Origin: an uncultured Aquimarina sp.
GTDB taxonomy: Bacteria > Bacteroidota > Bacteroidia > Flavobacteriales > Flavobacteriaceae
Length of the DNA: 64,000 nt
Direction: 5' to 3'
Assembly: GCA_947493035.1 (NCBI GenBank)
Contig: CANLOW010000002.1
Span: 434,001 to 498,000, forward strand
Position 1 is the first letter of the stretch. Every line of letters begins with the position of its first letter. This document shows positions 28,221 to 37,951 of the stretch, one piece after another. The position numbers and the translations under genes are program-made. The notes under the pieces were generated by a model, which had not been told where the DNA came from, did no database searches, and worked only from the letters and a program-made list of their open reading frames with translations.

Positions 28221-29390
28221 TTAATCTACTTTTTTGAAAAGTCTATTCCAATGAAATGTATCTTGATATTTACTAAATATCACTCTTTCCACTTTACCTA
28301 TCACTTTGTTTTTATCTATAAACCCTAAAAATCGAGAATCAAAAGATGCTTTACGATTATCCCCCATAAGAAATAAATAATCTTTAGTAAAAGTATAGTT
28401 GTCTGCTTTTGTACCATTGATAATTGCATTACCATGTTTATCTATCTTAAAATCAACAGGCTCATCAGCATCTAAAATAAATCTATAGATTGGAATCGTT
28501 TCTCGATTTAACGGAACCGTCATTCCTTTATGAGGTACAGTAATAGGTCCAAAATTATCTGGGTGCCAATCTTTATGATCATCACTTTTAAAAATTAATA
28601 TACCGTCTACTAATGAAGTACCATCTTTATTTATAGAAACAATATTATCTAAGTTTTTAAAACTTGTATATTGCTGCTCCGTAAGTTCTAGTACTACAGT
28701 ATCATCACTTCTAGTACTTAAATCTATTCTAGGTGCTATATCTAGTTCATCTAAATCTTCATATATCTGAGTATATGATTTAAATTGAATTCGAAAGCGC
28801 TCTCGAACTAAAGGTCTATTTTTTGCCCATAGGTTATTTACATATACTTCTCCATTCTTAAGCTCTACAGTATCCCCTCCTAATGCAATACACCTTTTTA
28901 CTACCGAAAAACCTTCTCTTAATAAAAAAACTAAAACATCATTGTGTTTTACCTCTGTGACACCTTGAAGTCTTTTGTAAGGTTTTTTCTCTTTTTGCGT
29001 ATTCTTTAAAAGTAAACTAGCTAAATTGATCCAGGGCACTTCTTTATAGCTCTGAGGCACTCTAGGTCCATATGCCAATTTATTTACTAAAATAATATCT
29101 TTAGGGAATAAAGTCTCCTCCATGGAATCACTAGGAATACGATATACATCAGCTATAAAAACCTTTAGAAAACCACTTACAATTAGCACTCCAAGAATTA
29201 ACCCTGTGTTTTTCAGTATTCCTAAAAGTGTTGGTGATGTTGTTTTAGCTATTACAAGCTTCCAAATAATATAAAGTAGACCTAATATAAAAATATACAA
29301 AGCCAACCAAAACAGTTTAAATAGTAACGATAGGACTACCAAAACGATAAGTAATATTAAATACTTTTGTTTTTTCATAAAATATAGCAT
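28221..29390 (-). CDS. lepB: Signal peptidase I inside the export operon
   Basis: 389 residues, with three N-terminal membrane segments then the periplasmic S26 domain. Catalytic Ser89 lies in IPSDSMEETL and catalytic Lys165 in FSVVKRCIALGGDTVEL; box E is GDNRKASFDSRFLG. It differs from a housekeeping flavobacterial enzyme in being embedded between a TolC-type gene (two bases upstream) and an RND gene (two bases downstream). The three exported peptides carry an Ala-x-Ala site near residue 40 that could be its substrate. A second in-frame ATG at 29378 is an alternative start. Confidence 0.93.
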   Translation of the reverse strand: MLYFMKKQKYLILLIVLVVLSLLFKLFWLALYIFILGLLYIIWKLVIAKTTSPTLLGILKNTGLILGVLIVSGFLKVFIADVYRIPSDSMEETLFPKDIILVNKLAYGPRVPQSYKEVPWINLASLLLKNTQKEKKPYKRLQGVTEVKHNDVLVFLLREGFSVVKRCIALGGDTVELKNGEVYVNNLWAKNRPLVRERFRIQFKSYTQIYEDLDELDIAPRIDLSTRSDDTVVLELTEQQYTSFKNLDNIVSINKDGTSLVDGILIFKSDDHKDWHPDNFGPITVPHKGMTVPLNRETIPIYRFILDADEPVDFKIDKHGNAIINGTKADNYTFTKDYLFLMGDNRKASFDSRFLGFIDKNKVIGKVERVIFSKYQDTFHWNRLFKKVD

Positions 29391-29392
29391 CC

Positions 29393-30883
29393 TTAATTAT
29401 TTAAAATATTTTCAAAATCCTCTTTTAAGTGAATTCTATCAATAAAATTATACAACGTTACTCCCTGTAATTCGTAATAAAACTTCCAAAATTGTTGCAA
29501 ACTCTGAATATATTGATCACTAGCGCTTTGCCAAGATGTTCTAGAATTCAAAAAACGTATTAAATCGATTTTTCCGGTGGCGAATCTTCCTTCGGCGATC
29601 TCATAAGAGGCTCTAGAGATATCTCTACTTTTTTGAGAAACGGTAACTAAATCTTCTTGTAAATTAAAGTTGTTTACTTTTTGAATTAAATCTTGTATGA
29701 TTCCATTTTTGCTCTGTCTTACCTCAATATCAGAAAGTTCTTTATTCATTTTTGCTGTCTCAATATTCCCTTTACGCTCTCCCCAATCTAAAATAGGCAT
29801 GCTAAACTGAACCGATACAATTTGCTGATCTAAAGGGTTTTTATAAGCTTCTGACAATTCACTAGCTTGCTGATTCAATCCATATTGTGCATTAATAGAC
29901 AAATCGAATCGATTCTCTTTGATAGCTCTTTGTAAATCTCTTTTCGCTTCTATTTCACGTATAGTCAAACCTAAAGATTCAGGATTATTTTCTAACATTA
30001 ATTCCTTAGCCTCTTCGGGGTTAATTTTTAAGTTAGGAATTAGCTCGGGAAGCATTGGTGTATAATCTGATAAATCTTTAACATCTAAGAAAATTTGTAA
30101 TTCAGTTAAGACAGCTTGAAGCTCTTGCCCTGCTTGTGCTAATTTGGTATTCGTAGTGTATGTTTCTAATTCTAAATTCAATAAATCATCTTTAGCTATA
30201 GCTCCTAAATCGTAACGTTTTTGTCCAATATCATATAATCTAACAGCGTTTGTCTTATTTTCTTTAGCTATACGTAACTTATTATTAGCTAAGGCCCAAT
30301 TAAAAAAAAGATCAATCGTTTTTACATGAATTTGTTGAACGCTAGAAATATATTCTTTCTTCGATTGCTCATATTCTAAGTCTAAGGTTTTCCTTCTCCA
30401 CTTCAATTCATTAAATGCCATGATAGGCTGGTCAATACCTACACTAATAGGAGTCACATTATAATTCTCTATCCTATTTTCACCAAAATTGACCAATCTA
30501 TTAAAACTAGAACTCACAAAAACACGCGCTCCTGTAATCAGCACATTTTGATTTAATGATAGTCTTGCTACATTGCTAAAATTTTGCTGTTGTCTAAATA
30601 CGTCTACATTTCTAGCAGGATCAAATCGTTGTACCACAGCTCTATTAAATTCGATCGGCTGTAATTCTAAATTTAACTGAGGTAGCAATCGTGCTTTAAA
30701 AGCCCTTAATTGCCAAAAATTAGCTCCATACTGTCTTTTGGCTATAAAACCATCTAAAGAATTTGCTACAGCATATTCGAAAGCCTTCTCCAACGTAAGT
30801 TGAGTATCTTTCTGTTGTGCTGAGGTTGAATTGACTAAGCTGAATACTAAAATCAGCTTTAGCATTAAAAGATATTTATACAT
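29393..30883 (-). CDS. TolC-type outer-membrane channel
   Basis: 496 residues with a signal peptide (LLMLKLILVFSLVNSTSAQ). Two related helical repeats with strand segments, as in TolC-family proteins: LDLEYEQSKKEYISSVQQI in the first half and VQFSMPILDWGERKGNIE in the second. It would form the outer-membrane duct of the tripartite exporter with the RND and adaptor proteins encoded just upstream. It overlaps the upstream RND gene by eight bases and is followed two bases later by lepB. Confidence 0.93.
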   Translation of the reverse strand: MYKYLLMLKLILVFSLVNSTSAQQKDTQLTLEKAFEYAVANSLDGFIAKRQYGANFWQLRAFKARLLPQLNLELQPIEFNRAVVQRFDPARNVDVFRQQQNFSNVARLSLNQNVLITGARVFVSSSFNRLVNFGENRIENYNVTPISVGIDQPIMAFNELKWRRKTLDLEYEQSKKEYISSVQQIHVKTIDLFFNWALANNKLRIAKENKTNAVRLYDIGQKRYDLGAIAKDDLLNLELETYTTNTKLAQAGQELQAVLTELQIFLDVKDLSDYTPMLPELIPNLKINPEEAKELMLENNPESLGLTIREIEAKRDLQRAIKENRFDLSINAQYGLNQQASELSEAYKNPLDQQIVSVQFSMPILDWGERKGNIETAKMNKELSDIEVRQSKNGIIQDLIQKVNNFNLQEDLVTVSQKSRDISRASYEIAEGRFATGKIDLIRFLNSRTSWQSASDQYIQSLQQFWKFYYELQGVTLYNFIDRIHLKEDFENILNN

Positions 30884-33800
30884 ATAATTTCGTAGTATGT
30901 AATTTGTTTTTAACTAAAAAATAAAAGCACATCGGAACAAAATAAAGACTTACTAATGTTCCCACTAACATCCCTCCTATCATTGCTATAGCCAAAGGTG
31001 CCTGAAGTTCTGAACCTATACCAGAAACAAACATTACAGGAAGCAATGCTAAAATGGTTGTCAAACTAGTCATCAAAATAGGCTTCAAACGAATTTTCCC
31101 TGCTTCGACTATAGCGCGCCACAGTGTTTTTCCTTCACGTTGAAGTCTAAGTATCGTATCTATCTTTAAAATAGAATCATTTATGATAATTCCACTCATC
31201 ACAATCATACCTATCATAGACATTAGGTTAACACTGGCTCCAAAAATCCACAACGCAAAAAGAGATCCCGCCATAGCTACTGGAAGTTCTAATAAAATAA
31301 TAATAGGCAATGTGAGAGATTCGAACTGTGATGCTAAAATCAAATAAAGTAGTATCACTGTAATTAGGAAGATGTTTAATAACTGCTTCTGAAGTTTTTC
31401 TTGTTGAAAAATACTTCCTTCAAATTGAACATTAATATTTGAAAAAGTACTTGTCAACTGTTTTAATTTAGTTATTATACTTTCTTTTTCTTCTGATTCA
31501 ATATGAAATGCAATTGGATAATAAGTTCCATTTTCATCAGCTAACACTTCCTTGAAAGTTGTTCCCTCAGAAAGAGTGACAAATTGATTTACGGCAAAAT
31601 GATCTCCATCATTATTCGGTACAGTAAGTGACGATAATATGCGGCTAATACCCGCTTCTTCTCCTCCTAAAATAATTGGAATCTCCGTTCTGTTTTCCAT
31701 AATTGACATTACATCTTTCTGATTAAATGCACTTTTAAGAGAAGTAACAATAGTACTTAATGAAATATCATAAGTAACTAATTTACCTCTATCAATGGTT
31801 AATACCTTTTGCTTAGAGGGTGATAATGGTTGGATATCGTAACTCGCAAACGCTTTTTTATAACTATTAAAAATATCATTGACCGCAGAAAATTCATCTG
31901 CACCAGATCGCTTAGACAAACGTAACCTCGCTTCTAATGGTGGAGTTTGGGAAGTAAATAACCTATTGAAAATATTATCTACAGCTTCGAACTCTATAGA
32001 GGCCTTATTGTATTTTTCACCTATCAATGCATATAAAATCTCTTTTATTTTCTTTAGATCTTTTGTAGAATTTGCATTCACATATATACTTGATTGTTCT
32101 AAGGTAGGTTGACTTTTAAGTGTAATTCCATATTGACTTTTTCCAATATTGGCAATGTATTGTGAAGTATGATTTTGTATTAATGATTGTAAGTTTCGTA
32201 CCCTATTTTCATTTTCATTAAGATGTATTGGTTCTCCCCAATCTATAGTCGCTATAGTTTCAGTAGTAGTTAATCGAGGTAAAATTGACTTCTCACTAAT
32301 ACTTAATAATACGATTGTACTAATAATTAATAACAAAAATAATATGGGAAGTCTCCATCTACTCTTAGATAAAAATCGGAATCCTTTTTTGTACCACCCC
32401 ACATAATATCCTTCTCTTTTAGCTTTCTTTATTATGTTGGTTAAGTCTCTTTTTCTATATAATAGGTGATAACAAACCGGTAAGATTAATAATGAAACTA
32501 GTAAGGATGAAAATAAGCCTATACTAACGGCCAATGCTTGATCATAAAATAACGCTCCAGAGATACCACTTATGAACACCAAAGGAAAAAAAACTGCACA
32601 TGTAGTTAGTGCTGAACTCAATAATGGTTTAAATACTTCACTTGCACCTTTAGCACAAGAAACTATTACGGTATTACCCTTTTCTATAAAATGGGAAATA
32701 TTATCAATAACAATAATCGCATTATCGATCATTAATCCTATTCCTAAAATGATGCCTGATAATGAAATGATATTAAAGGATAAATGTAATAACCTAAAAA
32801 CTAAAAAGCTAAAAACTAAAGATATAGGTATACTAATTAAAATTAACACACTAGACCTAACGTCCTTAATGAAAACAAAGGTAATTATTAAGGCTAACAA
32901 CCCTCCCCACAATAGACTTTGCAATAAATTTGATACTGTTACATCCAATAATTGTGTTTGATCTCTATTAATTTCGAAACCTACTTCTTTATATTTTGAA
33001 CTTAAATCATCTAATAATAAAGCTATGGAAGATTTTAAATCTCCCATTCTAGCATCACTTTGTTTAATTACAGCTAGACTGATTGCTTCTTTTCCATTAG
33101 CGAGTACTAGACCTTGACGCTCTTGCGATCGCTCTATTACTTTAGCTAATTCTTTAATTTGAAATAATCGATCGTCTTGCTTTAAATAAATATTTTCAAT
33201 TTGGGTAGCATTAGTAACAGTTCCATTTATCCGCAAGTTGTATTGGTATTGTTGATCCTTCACAGATATGCTTTCCAATTCAATCTTCTGGCCTTTAATA
33301 GCCGATTCTATATCAAACAAACTCAACCCTAAACCTTGTAGTTTCTCTAAATCTGGTTTTACTAATATTTCAGGAGAAACGTAACCATTAACATCTACTA
33401 AAGCAACTTCATCTAATTGCTCAATCCTATTCTTGACGATATGGTTGACAAATTTTCCGAAATCAACAGAGGTACTTCCGTCTCCCAAATCTTCTCTAGA
33501 ACTGATATCAATATAAAAAGCTGGGATATCTGAAGCACTAGCTTTTAAAACTTTAGGCCTATCTACAAATTTCGGTAAATTCCCTGTTATCTGATCGATT
33601 TTCTCATTGACTTCTATAAAAGCTAAATCTGTATCTGTACCATGTTCAAATTGAAGGTCTACCACCAAACTACCATTAGAAGCCTTACTAGACATAGATT
33701 CTAAATGGTTCAATTGATTAAGTTTGTTTCTAACCGACCTCCCTAAATTACTTTCTATCTGCCCAGCAGACTTATTTTTCACCTTAACTTTAACTGTTAT

Positions 33801-33926
33801 TCGAGGAATATCAATATCTGGCATTAATGAAATTGGAATCTTTAACATCGAGAGCACTCCCAAAATCAGACATAACAATGTAGCCATCAATACGGCTATA
33901 GGGCGTTGTACTAAAAATCTTATCAT
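30876..33926 (-). CDS. RND-family exporter permease (first of two)
   Basis: 1016 residues, AcrB/HAE1 type. N-terminal membrane helix followed by PDIDIPRITVKVKVKNKSAG, the porter-domain start; proton-relay helix GIGLMIDNAIIVIDNI; second helix bundle with GMIVMSGIIINDSILKID near the C-terminus. With the adaptor gene 23 bases upstream and TolC overlapping downstream it makes a complete tripartite pump. RND pairs that act together are known (for example MdtBC). Substrate not shown; context points to the exported peptides. Confidence 0.94.
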   Translation of the reverse strand: MIRFLVQRPIAVLMATLLCLILGVLSMLKIPISLMPDIDIPRITVKVKVKNKSAGQIESNLGRSVRNKLNQLNHLESMSSKASNGSLVVDLQFEHGTDTDLAFIEVNEKIDQITGNLPKFVDRPKVLKASASDIPAFYIDISSREDLGDGSTSVDFGKFVNHIVKNRIEQLDEVALVDVNGYVSPEILVKPDLEKLQGLGLSLFDIESAIKGQKIELESISVKDQQYQYNLRINGTVTNATQIENIYLKQDDRLFQIKELAKVIERSQERQGLVLANGKEAISLAVIKQSDARMGDLKSSIALLLDDLSSKYKEVGFEINRDQTQLLDVTVSNLLQSLLWGGLLALIITFVFIKDVRSSVLILISIPISLVFSFLVFRLLHLSFNIISLSGIILGIGLMIDNAIIVIDNISHFIEKGNTVIVSCAKGASEVFKPLLSSALTTCAVFFPLVFISGISGALFYDQALAVSIGLFSSLLVSLLILPVCYHLLYRKRDLTNIIKKAKREGYYVGWYKKGFRFLSKSRWRLPILFLLLIISTIVLLSISEKSILPRLTTTETIATIDWGEPIHLNENENRVRNLQSLIQNHTSQYIANIGKSQYGITLKSQPTLEQSSIYVNANSTKDLKKIKEILYALIGEKYNKASIEFEAVDNIFNRLFTSQTPPLEARLRLSKRSGADEFSAVNDIFNSYKKAFASYDIQPLSPSKQKVLTIDRGKLVTYDISLSTIVTSLKSAFNQKDVMSIMENRTEIPIILGGEEAGISRILSSLTVPNNDGDHFAVNQFVTLSEGTTFKEVLADENGTYYPIAFHIESEEKESIITKLKQLTSTFSNINVQFEGSIFQQEKLQKQLLNIFLITVILLYLILASQFESLTLPIIILLELPVAMAGSLFALWIFGASVNLMSMIGMIVMSGIIINDSILKIDTILRLQREGKTLWRAIVEAGKIRLKPILMTSLTTILALLPVMFVSGIGSELQAPLAIAMIGGMLVGTLVSLYFVPMCFYFLVKNKLHTTKLYV

Positions 33927-33949
33927 CTAAATATGAGAAACGTTTTCAA

Positions 33950-35038
33950 TTATTTTACAATCACATCAACATTGTGCGCTAGGTGTAAATTTCCTGAAGT
34001 AATAATAGTATCTCCTATTTCTAACTTCGAAGAACGCTTTTCTGGATCTGCCACAATAGCTACTGACGAGCTATTTTCATATAATGTTTTCACATATGTC
34101 CAGTAAGCTTTTCCTTTTTTATATTTAAAAACGATTTCTTTATTATTTCGTCTAACAATAGCACTCTTTGCGACAATAAAGTCTTCTTTTCGTTCTTTTC
34201 GAATACTTACCTTTACATTCATCCCTTCGATAAATTTATCTGGATTTTTGACTCTAGCCTTTACTAATACAGTACCATTTTCTTCTACAATAGGGTTAAT
34301 GCTTTTTATTTTTCCTTTAGATACTTCCAAATCTCCAAAAGCACTTATATCTACAATATCTCCTTTGACAACTTTATGTATATCTGTTTCTATTAAATAA
34401 AAGGACACATCAAAATAATGGTCATCTATCAAGGTTAAAAAGTCTTCTCCTGTACTTATCTGTTGAAATTCTTTTACTTGTAATGCCCCAACAGTTCCTG
34501 AAAATGGAGCTTTAACTTTTGTCTTTTTCAATTCGTTTTCTATATCCTGCAATGCATTTTTAGCATCTGCATAACCCGAACGAATTGCTGTCATTTCGTA
34601 TACTTGTTCAGGAATATTTTTTCGATCATCAAAATCGTACCCCCTACCTACTAGCATGTCTTTAATTTCTAAAAGTGCTTTTTTCTCAGCAATAATGGCT
34701 TTTCTTTTTTCCTTCAACAATGCTTTATCATCTGTTTTGGCTAAAACTTGTCCTTTACTAACTTTTTGACCATTTTTTACATAGACGCGCTCTAATATAC
34801 CAGACGCCTCAAATTTCAAATCATTCTTCTTGTTTGCTATTAGTTTGCCATTAGCAATTAGTTCATCTACAAAAGGTTTATATGCTAATGCTTCAACACT
34901 TACTGGATTTTCTTGCTTTGGTATGTCAGGAATATCATTATATGCTGCGGCTTCTTCTATTTTAGGTTTGCAGCTTTGGAAAAAGCTAAATACTCCTAAT
35001 AATAGAATCATTATTTTAAGTTGATTGTATCGATACAT
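33950..35038 (-). CDS. RND periplasmic adaptor (membrane fusion protein)
   Basis: 362 residues, lipoprotein with Cys23 (FSFFQSC). Lipoyl/barrel-sandwich halves flank a helical hairpin: KFEASGILERVYVKNGQKVSKGQVLAK, the hairpin at about 100-165, then KVKAPFSGTVGALQVKEFQQISTG, followed by a beta-barrel domain. This is the standard HlyD/AcrA layout. It is 23 bases upstream of the first RND gene and six bases after the first beta-propeller gene. Confidence 0.93.
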   Translation of the reverse strand: MYRYNQLKIMILLLGVFSFFQSCKPKIEEAAAYNDIPDIPKQENPVSVEALAYKPFVDELIANGKLIANKKNDLKFEASGILERVYVKNGQKVSKGQVLAKTDDKALLKEKRKAIIAEKKALLEIKDMLVGRGYDFDDRKNIPEQVYEMTAIRSGYADAKNALQDIENELKKTKVKAPFSGTVGALQVKEFQQISTGEDFLTLIDDHYFDVSFYLIETDIHKVVKGDIVDISAFGDLEVSKGKIKSINPIVEENGTVLVKARVKNPDKFIEGMNVKVSIRKERKEDFIVAKSAIVRRNNKEIVFKYKKGKAYWTYVKTLYENSSSVAIVADPEKRSSKLEIGDTIITSGNLHLAHNVDVIVK

Positions 35039-35044
35039 TATTTC

Positions 35045-36178
35045 TTAAATATGTTTAAATTTTGTGAAGACTAGAACAGGGTTACCATATGGGTTCAAAC
35101 TATCTAGTAGCTTTTTCTTTAAAAATTTATTACCAATTACACCATCTTCACTATCTTTTTTGATAATAGAAGGTTCTTTATGGGTAATGAAATATCCGTC
35201 GTGATAATATTTATATTCTGAAAATCTCAGAATCGAATTTTCAAAATCTTTAATCTTAAAAAGTGCTTTCCTCTTTAAATCATATAATTGACTTTCTGTC
35301 TTTTCTTTTTTAAAGTATTGGAACAATAAAAACTCTCTCCCAATATCATATGAAAAAAAGGCTGCTTGGTTTTCTTGATTGATTTTCTTCATGAAAACCT
35401 CTGGATCTAGATATTGTTTTTTTAATATTTTATTACTTAGCCACTCCCCTTCAAAATCAAAATAATATAAAGGCTTAAGATCTTCTTTAGTCCATTTATA
35501 AATCACTGGAGAATAAATAGGTCTTACATAAACATTTCCATCAACTGAAAACATCTTATTCGGAGATGAATAAAAAACATCTATATTCTTCCTTATTTTG
35601 AGATATTTACCTTCGACTTTACCACCATCTAAAACGACACATTCATATGGATAGTTGTAACTCCCCCCAATCTTAGCTCTCAATACACCTATAAAGCCAT
35701 CCCCTAATTGAGCTATCTCTAAAGATGAAAAAAATGGAATTTTTGTGCTTTTTACAAATTCTCCTTTAAAACTATACCTATTAATTTGATTCAGAGTATT
35801 ATCCAGTATATCTATATAATTACCTTTTTCATTTAAATAAAAATCATCAATCTGAGCATATTCACCAGGACCTGATCCTTGTAAATTAAATTCATATTTA
35901 AATTTTCCATTAAAATCAAATACGAAAATCCCTTGATGTCCTTGATCAAAAACAAAAATTAGATCTTTTGTGAATTTTATGTTCGTTATGTTATGTAATT
36001 GAACTTTTTCATTTGTTTCGAGAGGTAAGTAGTAATGATCATCAACTAGATCTAAAACAGAAACCTCTTTAGCATTAGATATTTGAATTTGATTTTCAAT
36101 AGTTGAATAATCGATTTCATTGTGACCACAAGAGATGAAAATTAATACTATATAGAATAATCCTACTGTTCTTATCAT
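35045..36178 (-). CDS. 6-bladed beta-propeller lipoprotein, module 1
   Basis: 377 residues, lipobox Cys17 (IVLIFISC). Repeated strands of the Bacteroidota 6-bladed propeller family (BF3090-like), for example YYLPLETNEKVQLHNITNI, FVFDQGHQGIFVFDFNGK and GSGPGEYAQIDDFYLN. It is a paralogue of the products at 36746 and 38504 and shares with them the closing motif NPYGNPVLVFTKFK. The propeller is followed six bases later by the adaptor gene and preceded by small peptide 1, 94 bases upstream. Likely a surface or periplasmic partner of that peptide (inference). Confidence 0.88.
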   Translation of the reverse strand: MIRTVGLFYIVLIFISCGHNEIDYSTIENQIQISNAKEVSVLDLVDDHYYLPLETNEKVQLHNITNIKFTKDLIFVFDQGHQGIFVFDFNGKFKYEFNLQGSGPGEYAQIDDFYLNEKGNYIDILDNTLNQINRYSFKGEFVKSTKIPFFSSLEIAQLGDGFIGVLRAKIGGSYNYPYECVVLDGGKVEGKYLKIRKNIDVFYSSPNKMFSVDGNVYVRPIYSPVIYKWTKEDLKPLYYFDFEGEWLSNKILKKQYLDPEVFMKKINQENQAAFFSYDIGREFLLFQYFKKEKTESQLYDLKRKALFKIKDFENSILRFSEYKYYHDGYFITHKEPSIIKKDSEDGVIGNKFLKKKLLDSLNPYGNPVLVFTKFKHI

Positions 36179-36217
36179 TGATCTTTAAAAATTTATTAAA
36201 TAGTTAATGGCTATAAT

Positions 36218-36256
36218 GAAACCCAAATTAAATTTCATTTATTTAATTTGGGTTTC
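36218..36256 (-). terminator. Perfect hairpin directly after peptide gene 1
   Basis: 16-base arms GAAACCCAAATTAAAT (36218-36233) and ATTTAATTTGGGTTTC (36241-36256), seven-base loop, 16 bases past the peptide stop. Without a proper T run it is more likely a partial terminator or RNA stabiliser between peptide and propeller. Confidence 0.7.
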
Positions 36257-36272
36257 TTCATACCTGATATTA

Positions 36273-36536
36273 TTAGATAGAAAGTGGATTACATCTTCTT
36301 GAACCTCCTGTACCACAAGTCTCACCAATTCTTTGTACATACCTACTACCATTCCAATATGTATGGTGAGTTAAATGGTAACCAATAAAAGTAAAATACT
36401 CTGATGGTACATTTTCCGCATTTGCGTCTTGAGATAAAGACACCTCTGTTATACTAGAATCTATATTTGAATTTGTTACTACTGGTGCTAAAGCAAATGC
36501 ACCTACTAACCCCATTGCGATCAATAATTTTTTCAT
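36273..36536 (-). CDS. Small exported variable peptide 1
   Basis: 87 residues. Positions 1-41 are nearly identical to the peptides at 37952 and 39742: basic start, hydrophobic helix ending in FALAPVVTN, then a polar stretch ending with ANA at 38-40 and Glu41. From 42 on the sequence is unrelated to its paralogues except for Cys74 and Cys82 (C-x7-C). Two signal peptidase I sites are possible: near TNS at 23, and after ANA at 40. The layout resembles NVEALA peptides of Bacteroides. Base composition is like its neighbours. The function is not known. Confidence 0.85.
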   Translation of the reverse strand: MKKLLIAMGLVGAFALAPVVTNSNIDSSITEVSLSQDANAENVPSEYFTFIGYHLTHHTYWNGSRYVQRIGETCGTGGSRRCNPLSI

Positions 36537-36587
36537 GATTGTATTTTATAAAATTTTAACTAATTGTTTAATTGTAAAATTTAAAGG

Positions 36588-36657
36588 AACTTCTTTACTA
36601 TAAGCTGTCCATCCATTCCTAGAACACCTAGACCAATTGCAACTACAATACACCTCT
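36588..36657 (-). promoter_or_regulatory. Conserved leader element upstream of peptide 1
   Basis: On the minus strand it begins AGAGGTGTATTGTA, continues with GCAATTGGTCTAGG and closes with ATAGTAAAGAAGTTCC. It lies 51 bases before the peptide start. The same block, with changed spacers, occurs before peptides 2 and 3. It matches no riboswitch class that I recognise. Confidence 0.65.
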
Positions 36658-36667
36658 TTTTAGTTTT

Positions 36668-36769
36668 AACTTTATTTCATCACTTTTCTAGATTTAATTA
36701 AACATTGTGATATATTTTGATAGAAATATTGATATTTCTATGAGCTTATATGTCTTTAAATTTGGTAAA
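36668..36769 (-). repeat. 102-base direct repeat, copy A
   Basis: Matches 38426-38527 with three mismatches. It covers the last codons of the propeller gene and the following intergenic DNA, including an imperfect hairpin AGAAATAT / ATATTTCT. Points to recent duplication or conversion between modules. Confidence 0.9.
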
Positions 36770-37882
36770 CATTAATACTGGGTTACCATAAGGGTTGAGG
36801 GAATCAACAAATTCTTTTTTTAAATACTGTGAACCATTAACCTTAGACTTAAAATCATCCTTAATTAAACTAGGTTCTTTAAGACTTACAAACTTGCCCT
36901 CATAATAGTAATCAAAATTAGAATACCTACTTATACACTCCTTATAATCAATAATTTCCATAGTTTTTTTAGTCTTTATATCATATAATAAATTATAGTC
37001 ATTTTTATTTTTATAGAAACTAAAAGCTATTTTATCTTTACCTACATTAGTGCTTAAAAAAGCTGCTTTATTAATTTCATCCAATTTTTTTATAAAAATT
37101 GATGGCTGGCTAACTTCTGAATAAATCAATTTATCATTTAGCCAATCTCCTTTAAAATCAAAATAGTATTTAGGATAAATACTGTCCTTAAATACTTGAT
37201 ATAAAACTGTAGAGTATAATGGTCTAAAATATATTTCTCCATCTCTAGTCAGCATAGAATTTTTAGTCTTAAAAAATATATCTATTGGCTTTCTTATCTT
37301 CAAGTATTTATTCCTTATTTTGCTATTCGACATCACTACACACTCATAAGGTATTTTTTTTCCTCCTGTTGCTTTAGAATTTAAAAAAACTATATCTTCA
37401 TTTAAGTAACTAAACTCTTTAGCCGTATTCATAGGGATTTTCACTTCTTTAATAAAATCTCCTTCAAAATTATAGCTGATTATTTTCTTTAACGTAGCAT
37501 CTAGAATATCAATTTCTCTTTTACTTTCCCTAACATAAAAATCATCTATACGAGAATACTCTTCTGGCCCTGATCCTTGCATATTTATGTGCCTAATAAA
37601 TTTCCCATTGTTTATATTAAAAATAAAAACACCCTCGTCACCTCGAGCAGCTACTAAAATTAATTCGTTAGTAAATCGAATTGTATTTATTTCATGTATT
37701 ACAGATTCTTTTGTTGTTTCTAATGCAACAAAATGGCAGCTATCTAAAACATCTAAATATTTAGTTTTTATAGTTTGATCTATTTCAATTATATGTTCTA
37801 CTTTACTTAAGTCGATTGAAGAGTTTTTACAACTTGTTAGTAGTAATATTAGAATTAGTGTAATAAAGTTTTTTTTTAACAT
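36746..37882 (-). CDS. 6-bladed beta-propeller lipoprotein, module 2
   Basis: 378 residues from ATG at 37882; the frame also has a TTG two codons upstream at 37888. Lipobox Cys18 (ILILLLTSC). Same propeller family as its neighbours, with GSGPEEYSRIDDFYV, GVFIFNINNGKFIRHI and the shared tail NPYGNPVLMFTKFK. It sits 69 bases after peptide 2 and is followed by a 209-base leader and peptide 1. Presumed to be anchored in the outer membrane and to work with the peptides. Confidence 0.88.
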   Translation of the reverse strand: MLKKNFITLILILLLTSCKNSSIDLSKVEHIIEIDQTIKTKYLDVLDSCHFVALETTKESVIHEINTIRFTNELILVAARGDEGVFIFNINNGKFIRHINMQGSGPEEYSRIDDFYVRESKREIDILDATLKKIISYNFEGDFIKEVKIPMNTAKEFSYLNEDIVFLNSKATGGKKIPYECVVMSNSKIRNKYLKIRKPIDIFFKTKNSMLTRDGEIYFRPLYSTVLYQVFKDSIYPKYYFDFKGDWLNDKLIYSEVSQPSIFIKKLDEINKAAFLSTNVGKDKIAFSFYKNKNDYNLLYDIKTKKTMEIIDYKECISRYSNFDYYYEGKFVSLKEPSLIKDDFKSKVNGSQYLKKEFVDSLNPYGNPVLMFTKFKDI

Positions 37883-37906
37883 TTTCAAATAACTCTTTTA
37901 TAGTTT

Positions 37907-37944
37907 TTTTAAGAGGTGTTACTAAAAAGTAACACCTCTTAAAA
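37907..37944 (-). terminator. Perfect hairpin directly after peptide gene 2
   Basis: 17-base arms (TTTTAAGAGGTGTTACT at 37907-37923 and its complement at 37928-37944), four-base loop, seven bases past the stop of peptide 2. Sequence unrelated to the hairpins after peptides 1 and 3. Confidence 0.75.
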
Positions 37945-37951
37945 CTTTAGC

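Noticed and set aside
22352..35038. Reading the RND/TolC genes as a plain multidrug or metal efflux operon
   Set aside because: Possible, but it leaves unexplained the signal peptidase, the transglutaminase-like lipoprotein and the peptide modules on the same strand; kept only as the fallback view.
36588..36657. Short hydrophobic reading frame within the leader element (AIGLGVLGMDGQLIVKK) as a hidden peptide gene
   Set aside because: No start codon precedes it, and in copy 3 the frame has early stops; the shared motifs are better explained as RNA or DNA sequence.
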